Shown here one piece after another: positions 6,139 through 9,867 of a DNA stretch of 9,867 nt; within the stretch, counting starts at the first letter, position 1; each line of letters starts with the position of its first letter. Position numbers and translations under genes: made by a program. A model generated the notes under the pieces. It was not told the origin of the DNA. It did no database searches and was given only the letters and a program-made list of their open reading frames with translations. Location of the stretch: contig CALKRF010000107.1 of NCBI GenBank assembly GCA_937990665.1, forward strand, positions 1 to 9,867. Reading direction: 5' to 3'. The DNA comes from an uncultured Atopobium sp. GTDB taxonomy: Bacteria; Actinomycetota; Coriobacteriia; Coriobacteriales; Atopobiaceae.

Positions 6139-6921
6139 TTAGGCTCCTACTCCTGCTAGCCAACTGGAACCAGCCAGGGCTCGTACAATTTTGTCTCGTA
6201 CACTCATTTCACTTGCGTCATCTTTAATGTGGACATGAATGACCACCTTGATGCCTGTCTCAGCAATGCTTGATGCTTCAACTTCAATAGGAAGTGTTCT
6301 ATCCAGCTGAGGCGCAGCTACCTCTTTAATAATTTCTGTAATTTCTTGTGTTACAGCATTTAGTTCAACAGTTGGCTTAAGCACTATATTGATGGGAACC
6401 TCAGTTACATCCCATCTTGTACGATGTACCAGTGCGGTTTTATTGAGAACAGAGTTAGGGATAATATCCACTTTACCGCCGCGGTCGCGCACAATAGTAG
6501 AGCGCCAGTTCATGTCAATGACCTCGCCGGAAACGTTTCCAATGCTTACCTGATCTCCTGGCTTAACTACACCTCCCAGCATGAGGCCCAATCCACCCAC
6601 CAGGTTAGAAATGGTATCCTGCAGGCCAAAAGACAAGGCAATGGAGGTAACTCCCAAGGCGGTTACAAATGCTGTCGGCTGAATACCAAAAACAGGCTGC
6701 AATACCGCGAGAATAGCAAACGCCCAGATGATTCCTCGGATTATGTTGACAAAGATAGATGCCGACGGCAGTTTAGATGAATCCAAAGCCTTTCTTGAGA
6801 GCTTTATTGCAAAATGCTGAATCAAAAATGCAATGAAAAACACCACTACAAAGGTAACTACTCTGAAAATAAAATCTTGTGGAGTGAGGCCCAAGATCAA
6901 GCCGTCATGTATTAACACCAT
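6139..6921 (-). CDS. Small-conductance mechanosensitive channel, MscS family
   Basis: This is an MscS-family channel that opens under membrane tension to release solutes during hypo-osmotic shock. The 260-residue protein has the minimal architecture: membrane spans at about 17-38 and 56-78, then the pore helix at about 84-117 (VTALGVTSIALSFGLQDTISNLVGGL), whose regular Gly/Ala spacing and GLQD hinge are diagnostic. Next is the beta domain at about 118-180 (KPGDQVSIGNVSGEVIDMNWRSTIVRDRGGKVDIIPNSVL), with the conserved PN near its end, then an alpha-beta vestibule to the C-terminus. GAGGG precedes the ATG, and that site overlaps the end of uvrD, leaving a 2-base gap. It sits between uvrD and mtnN in what looks like one transcript; no functional link to them is obvious. 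The exact paralogue (MscS or YkuT-like) cannot be fixed, so no symbol is given. Confidence 0.95.
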   Translation of the reverse strand: MVLIHDGLILGLTPQDFIFRVVTFVVVFFIAFLIQHFAIKLSRKALDSSKLPSASIFVNIIRGIIWAFAILAVLQPVFGIQPTAFVTALGVTSIALSFGLQDTISNLVGGLGLMLGGVVKPGDQVSIGNVSGEVIDMNWRSTIVRDRGGKVDIIPNSVLNKTALVHRTRWDVTEVPINIVLKPTVELNAVTQEITEIIKEVAAPQLDRTLPIEVEASSIAETGIKVVIHVHIKDDASEMSVRDKIVRALAGSSWLAGVGA

Positions 6922-6923
6922 AG

Positions 6924-9362
6924 CTATCCCTCAATTTTTATAATCGGAACAAAGCCCTTCATGAGCTTCTTTGTCTTATTAGTACGCGTAAACTTGACCT
7001 CAATAGTATCGCCCTGAACTGCTAAAACAACGCCTGGGCCAAAGGTCTTGTGAGAAACCTGGTCTCCCACAGCAAAACTTGCAGAAGCGCGGGCTGGGTC
7101 TTTCTGAATAGGAGCTGTACGTGGAGCTGGGGCACCGCCGGTAGAGCGCGTGCGAGAACCAAAAACGTTTCCACCGTAGACCTCGGAGCCGCGACCAGAA
7201 CCAAAGGTTCCATGACGGTCTCCTCGCTTTGCCCAACCAACTCCAGAAAAACCTGCAGAACCAACACCAATAGCTTTTACGTGCTCTTGAGGAATCTCTC
7301 CCACAAAACGCGATACAGGATTTGCCTGAACAGAGCCGTAAGTCCTTCTGGTAGATGCGTACGTCAAATACAGACGCTTACGCGCACGAGTAATAGCAAC
7401 ATAGGCAAGTCTGCGCTCTTCTTCTAGCTGAGCAGCCTCTGCCTCGTAATTTGCATGAGGGAAGATTCCCTCCTCCATACCAGCAACAAAAACTGCAGGA
7501 AATTCCAGACCCTTTGCAGCGTGAATAGTCATGAGCGTTACTGCAGAGGTAGAACCATCCAAGCTATCCAGGTCAGAGCGAAGCGCCAGCCATTCCATAA
7601 AGGCCGGGAGCTTCTCTGCCACAACCTGTGGATGCAAACTCTCCTCCTGAGGCGCAGGAGCCGTCTCTACAGCAGCACCAGCAAGCGCGCCGGTAGCAGC
7701 ATCAAAGCCTGCCGCACTCAGCGAGGCAGCATCTTGTGCGTCAAGCGCTCCTGCTTCCCTTAGTTGCTGCAAGCTCTCAAGTGTTTCTTCAACATCGTCG
7801 TGAGACTCGTCAAACTCTGCCGCAACGCCAAAGAACTCTCGAATGTTCTCGATACGTCCATCAGCCTCAATGGTATGCTCCGCCTCAAGTGCCCTAATAA
7901 GACCTGAGCGATCAACAATTGCCTCAACAACCTCATCAAGCTCTCCGTCAATATGACGGCCATGCTCAATAGCTGACGTGAACTCTACCAGCGCATTTCT
8001 CACCTTTGCGGTAAGAAGGCTCTCCTCCATCACACATGCTTCACATGCCGAGAAGAACGACAAACCGTTATACAGTGCATATGTCTGAATCTTCTGAATA
8101 CTGGTTGCGCCAATACCGCGGCGAGGCGTGTTAATAACGCGCAGCGCAGCCATATCATCATCTGGATTGACGACAACTTTGAGGTACGCCATGACATCTC
8201 TGATTTCTGCGCGATCAAAGAATCGAGTGCCGCCAACAATCTTGTAAGGAACACCAGCTCTGAGCAACATATCTTCGAGAATACGAGACTGAGCGTTGGT
8301 GCGATAGAACACGGCTATGTTGTCGTACGATGTACCCTTATCGTGCAGTTTTTCTATCTCGGAGCCAATCCACGCGCCCTCATCACGCTCATCAGATGCC
8401 TGATACACCTGGATTTTCTCGCCATCTCCCTCATCGGTAAAAAGACGCTTTGGTTTTCGGTAAGAGTTATGCGCAACAACTGCATTTGCAGCGGCCAAAA
8501 TATGGCCCGTTGAGCGGTAGTTTTGCTCTAGCTTAACTACGACGGCTTCCTCATAGTCTTTCTCGAACGCCAAGATGTTTTTGATGTCTGCACCACGCCA
8601 TGAGTAAATGGACTGGTCATCATCACCAACAACCATGAGGTTTCGATACTTGGATGCCAAAAGCTTGGTAATTGCGTACTGGACGCCGTTGGTATCCTGA
8701 TACTCGTCAACGTTGATGTAGCGGAAACGCTCCTGGTACTTAGCAAGCACGTCCGGATACTTGGAGAGCAGCTCAAACGCTTTAATGAGAAGATCATCAA
8801 AGTCCATAGCATTGGCTTTATCCAAACGAGTTTGGAGCGCACGATACACGCGGGCTACCACGTGATCCATAGGACTTGCTGCCTGCGCCTCTACATCATC
8901 GGGATACAAAAGGGCGTTTTTAGCAGCAGAAATCTTAGAACGAATGGAATTGAGCGGGAACTGACGAACATCAATATCCAAATCAGACAGAATGGTCTTT
9001 ACCAGGCGTTTTGAATCGTCATCGTCATAGATAGCAAAATTGGGGCCATAGCCAAGACGCTCACCATCTTCTCTGAGCAGACGAACACACATAGCGTGGA
9101 ACGTGCAAACCCACATACCACGAATATTATTTGGCAGCAGCGCCTCAAGACGCTCACGCATCTCTGCTGCAGCTTTGTTTGTAAACGTAATGGCCAGAAT
9201 CTGCCAAGGACGAACGCCCTCGTCAGCAATCATGTGCGCAATTCTAAACGTCAGAACACGCGTCTTACCCGAGCCAGCTCCTGCAAGAACCAGCAAGGGT
9301 CCTTGAGTTGTCATAACTGCCTGGTGCTGGGCAGAATTTAAACCTTCAAGATCAATCTGCAT
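6924..9362 (-). CDS. pcrA: UvrD/PcrA-type ATP-dependent DNA helicase
   Basis: This is a superfamily 1A 3'-5' DNA helicase (812 residues) acting in nucleotide excision and mismatch repair, removal of RecA filaments and conflicts with transcription. The motifs appear in order: Q-motif LNSAQHQAV (8-16), Walker A AGAGSGKT (27-34), Ia ITFTNKAAAEM (58-68), II VDEYQDTN (218-225), III VGDDDQSIYSWRGA (245-258), IV QNYRST (280-285), V VTLMTIHAAKGLEFP (608-622) and VI RRLAYVAITRARKRLYL (650-666). A Gly/Arg-rich linker (about 700-760) leads to the Tudor-like C-terminal domain (FAVGDQVSHKTFGPGVV, 763-779), which contacts RNA polymerase in PcrA proteins. Residues about 522-586, within domain 2B, are an acidic Ala-rich stretch that looks longer than in Bacillus PcrA. 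The start has AAGGA upstream and leaves no N-terminal extension. First gene of a tight three-gene cluster. uvrD and pcrA are names for the same Gram-positive gene type. Confidence 0.96.
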   Translation of the reverse strand: MQIDLEGLNSAQHQAVMTTQGPLLVLAGAGSGKTRVLTFRIAHMIADEGVRPWQILAITFTNKAAAEMRERLEALLPNNIRGMWVCTFHAMCVRLLREDGERLGYGPNFAIYDDDDSKRLVKTILSDLDIDVRQFPLNSIRSKISAAKNALLYPDDVEAQAASPMDHVVARVYRALQTRLDKANAMDFDDLLIKAFELLSKYPDVLAKYQERFRYINVDEYQDTNGVQYAITKLLASKYRNLMVVGDDDQSIYSWRGADIKNILAFEKDYEEAVVVKLEQNYRSTGHILAAANAVVAHNSYRKPKRLFTDEGDGEKIQVYQASDERDEGAWIGSEIEKLHDKGTSYDNIAVFYRTNAQSRILEDMLLRAGVPYKIVGGTRFFDRAEIRDVMAYLKVVVNPDDDMAALRVINTPRRGIGATSIQKIQTYALYNGLSFFSACEACVMEESLLTAKVRNALVEFTSAIEHGRHIDGELDEVVEAIVDRSGLIRALEAEHTIEADGRIENIREFFGVAAEFDESHDDVEETLESLQQLREAGALDAQDAASLSAAGFDAATGALAGAAVETAPAPQEESLHPQVVAEKLPAFMEWLALRSDLDSLDGSTSAVTLMTIHAAKGLEFPAVFVAGMEEGIFPHANYEAEAAQLEEERRLAYVAITRARKRLYLTYASTRRTYGSVQANPVSRFVGEIPQEHVKAIGVGSAGFSGVGWAKRGDRHGTFGSGRGSEVYGGNVFGSRTRSTGGAPAPRTAPIQKDPARASASFAVGDQVSHKTFGPGVVLAVQGDTIEVKFTRTNKTKKLMKGFVPIIKIEG

Positions 9363-9452
9363 TACGCCATCCTTGTGTCAATCATTCGTAGACTAAAAGT
9401 GTACCCCGATAACCGGACATTAATTGCGCTCGTTTCTACTGCCTCCACAATA
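9363..9452 (-). promoter_or_regulatory. Probable promoter region of the uvrD-mscS-mtnN cluster
   Basis: Just downstream of the preceding terminator, this interval carries the element at 9398-9419 reading TGTCCGGT, eight bases, then TACACT on the minus strand, 35 bases before the uvrD ATG. It matches the arrangement before amaP. TACACT is a plausible -10 preceded by GGGG; no TTGACA-like -35 sits 17 bases upstream. A TTGACA close to the ATG (9377-9382) is too near the start to be a -35. The AAGGA ribosome site is at about 9370-9374. Confidence 0.45.
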
Positions 9453-9483
9453 AAAAACCGGCCCCCAAAAGAGAGCCGGTTTA
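9453..9483 (-). terminator. Intrinsic terminator after the LPXTG surface-protein gene
   Basis: An 8-bp perfect stem, AAACCGGC with GCCGGTTT, encloses a 12-base loop rich in C and A on the plus strand. Read on the minus strand, the stem is followed by a run of Ts (GGTTTTTTATT), the classic Rho-independent form. It lies about 70 bases beyond the surface-protein stop and separates that gene from the uvrD unit. Confidence 0.9.
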
Positions 9484-9553
9484 TCTGCAAGAACATGTCT
9501 ATCGGATCCATGCTCACGTTTAGCGAGAAGATCTTCTAGCCCAAACGCTTGCC

Positions 9554-9867
9554 TTAGTTCATGGAGTTTGTCTGACGGCTCTTTGCGCGAGCAACAACAG
9601 CCAGTGCAATCACGCCACCTGCGACACATGCCATAACAATAGCGCTAAGCGAGTGATTCTCATCACCAGTGTATGGAAGAACAGAACCGCCATAGTATGG
9701 GACAGCAGCTGGATTTGGAGCGCCTGGGAAGTTTGGTGTCAGAGGACCGCTAGGGTTGCCTGGGATGCTTGGAGTACCAGGATTCTCTGGAGTTACAGGG
9801 TTTTCTGGGGTAACAGGAGCAACTGGCTCTGGCTCCCACTCTGCAACAAGAACAACCTTAGGAGTGG
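9554..9867 (-). CDS. C-terminal part of an LPXTG-anchored surface protein (5' end beyond window)
   Basis: These are the last 103 codons of a sortase-anchored wall protein whose start lies beyond the right edge. Residue numbers count from the first complete visible codon. Residues 12-56 are a Pro-rich wall-spanning segment with two VTPENP repeats (18-29) and further GTP, PGNP and PGAPNP units. The sorting signal LPYTG (63-67, at 9665-9679) is followed by DENH, a hydrophobic span (about 72-92, LSAIVMACVAGGVIALAVVA) and a positively charged tail (RAKSRQTNSMN), the complete class A arrangement. A sortase would cleave between Thr and Gly and link the protein to peptidoglycan. The N-terminal domains, and so the function, cannot be seen; adhesion or pilus-type roles are possible. 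The reading frame was set by the TAA at 9554-9556, with a terminator following. Confidence 0.92.
   Translation of the reverse strand, partial: TPKVVLVAEWEPEPVAPVTPENPVTPENPGTPSIPGNPSGPLTPNFPGAPNPAAVPYYGGSVLPYTGDENHSLSAIVMACVAGGVIALAVVARAKSRQTNSMN
9665..9679 (-). other. LPYTG sortase sorting motif
   Basis: CTTCCATACACTGGT on the minus strand encodes Leu-Pro-Tyr-Thr-Gly, followed by an acidic DE pair, a hydrophobic span and an Arg/Lys tail. This marks the wall-anchoring site of the partial surface protein. Confidence 0.92.
9779..9814 (-). repeat. Tandem VTPENP wall-spanning repeat
   Basis: Two adjacent 18-base units encode VTPENP twice. They begin a longer proline-rich, low-complexity segment that ends just before the sorting signal. 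Such repeats usually carry the protein through the peptidoglycan and often vary in number between strains. Confidence 0.75.

Noticed and set aside
9377..9382. TTGACA on the minus strand as a -35 box for uvrD
   Set aside because: It lies only 14 bases before the ATG, overlapping the ribosome-site region, so it cannot drive a transcript that carries the start codon.
9526..9537. 12-base perfect palindrome AGAAGATCTTCT after the surface-protein stop
   Set aside because: It has no loop of workable size and no T-run after it, and the real terminator follows at 9453-9483. A single short palindrome here is not enough to call a site.
9420..9629. 69-codon minus-strand frame across the terminator and the end of the surface-protein gene
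   Set aside because: It overlaps the LPXTG protein in another frame and runs through the intrinsic terminator stem. It has no ribosome site and no domain.
1..9867. CRISPR arrays, tRNA/rRNA genes, insertion sequences, phage or defence genes
   Set aside because: I saw no regularly spaced repeats, cloverleaf-like sequence, transposase or integrase motifs, or terminal inverted repeats on either strand.

Overview
The window looks like chromosomal DNA from a Gram-positive host-associated bacterium. The best guess is a Coriobacteriia/Atopobiaceae relative (Atopobium, Lancefieldella or Olsenella type). The reasons are moderate G+C by eye, strong AGGAGG-type ribosome sites, an AmaP/DUF2273/Asp23 envelope cluster, a PcrA-type helicase with the Gram-positive C-terminal domain, and two wall-type surface proteins. 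This placement is inference from gene content and style; no rRNA or other marker is present.

Every gene I can support lies on the minus strand, so the biological reading order runs from high to low coordinates. At the right edge (9554-9867) is the C-terminus of an LPXTG surface protein with a VTPENP wall-spanning segment and an LPYTG sorting signal, followed by a good intrinsic terminator (9453-9483). After a promoter-like region comes a tight three-gene block with 1-2 base gaps: UvrD/PcrA helicase (6924-9362), an MscS-family mechanosensitive channel (6139-6921) and MTA/SAH nucleosidase (5439-6137). A 199-base gap with a possible structured leader precedes a PiT-family phosphate permease (4190-5239) and its DUF47/PhoU-like partner (3511-4131). 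A 12-bp perfect hairpin terminator (3448-3480) closes that unit.

The next unit is an envelope-stress module: AmaP membrane anchor (2692-3387), DUF2273 small membrane protein (2457-2699, overlapping amaP by 8 bases) and Asp23/Gls24 protein (1955-2443, GTG start). After a 90-base AT-rich gap comes a large secreted surface protein (2-1864) with a signal peptide, a long Asn/Gly-rich right-handed beta-helix region and the start of a Cna_B-like domain. It runs off the left edge.

Taken together, the window is a housekeeping and membrane-homeostasis block bracketed by two cell-surface protein genes. I see no CRISPR, phage, transposon, toxin-antitoxin or defence system, and no clear sign of a new system. 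The most useful non-coding observation is a shared element, TGTCCGGT followed 8 bases later by TANACT, in the start regions of both the uvrD and amaP units, with a weaker relative before pit.
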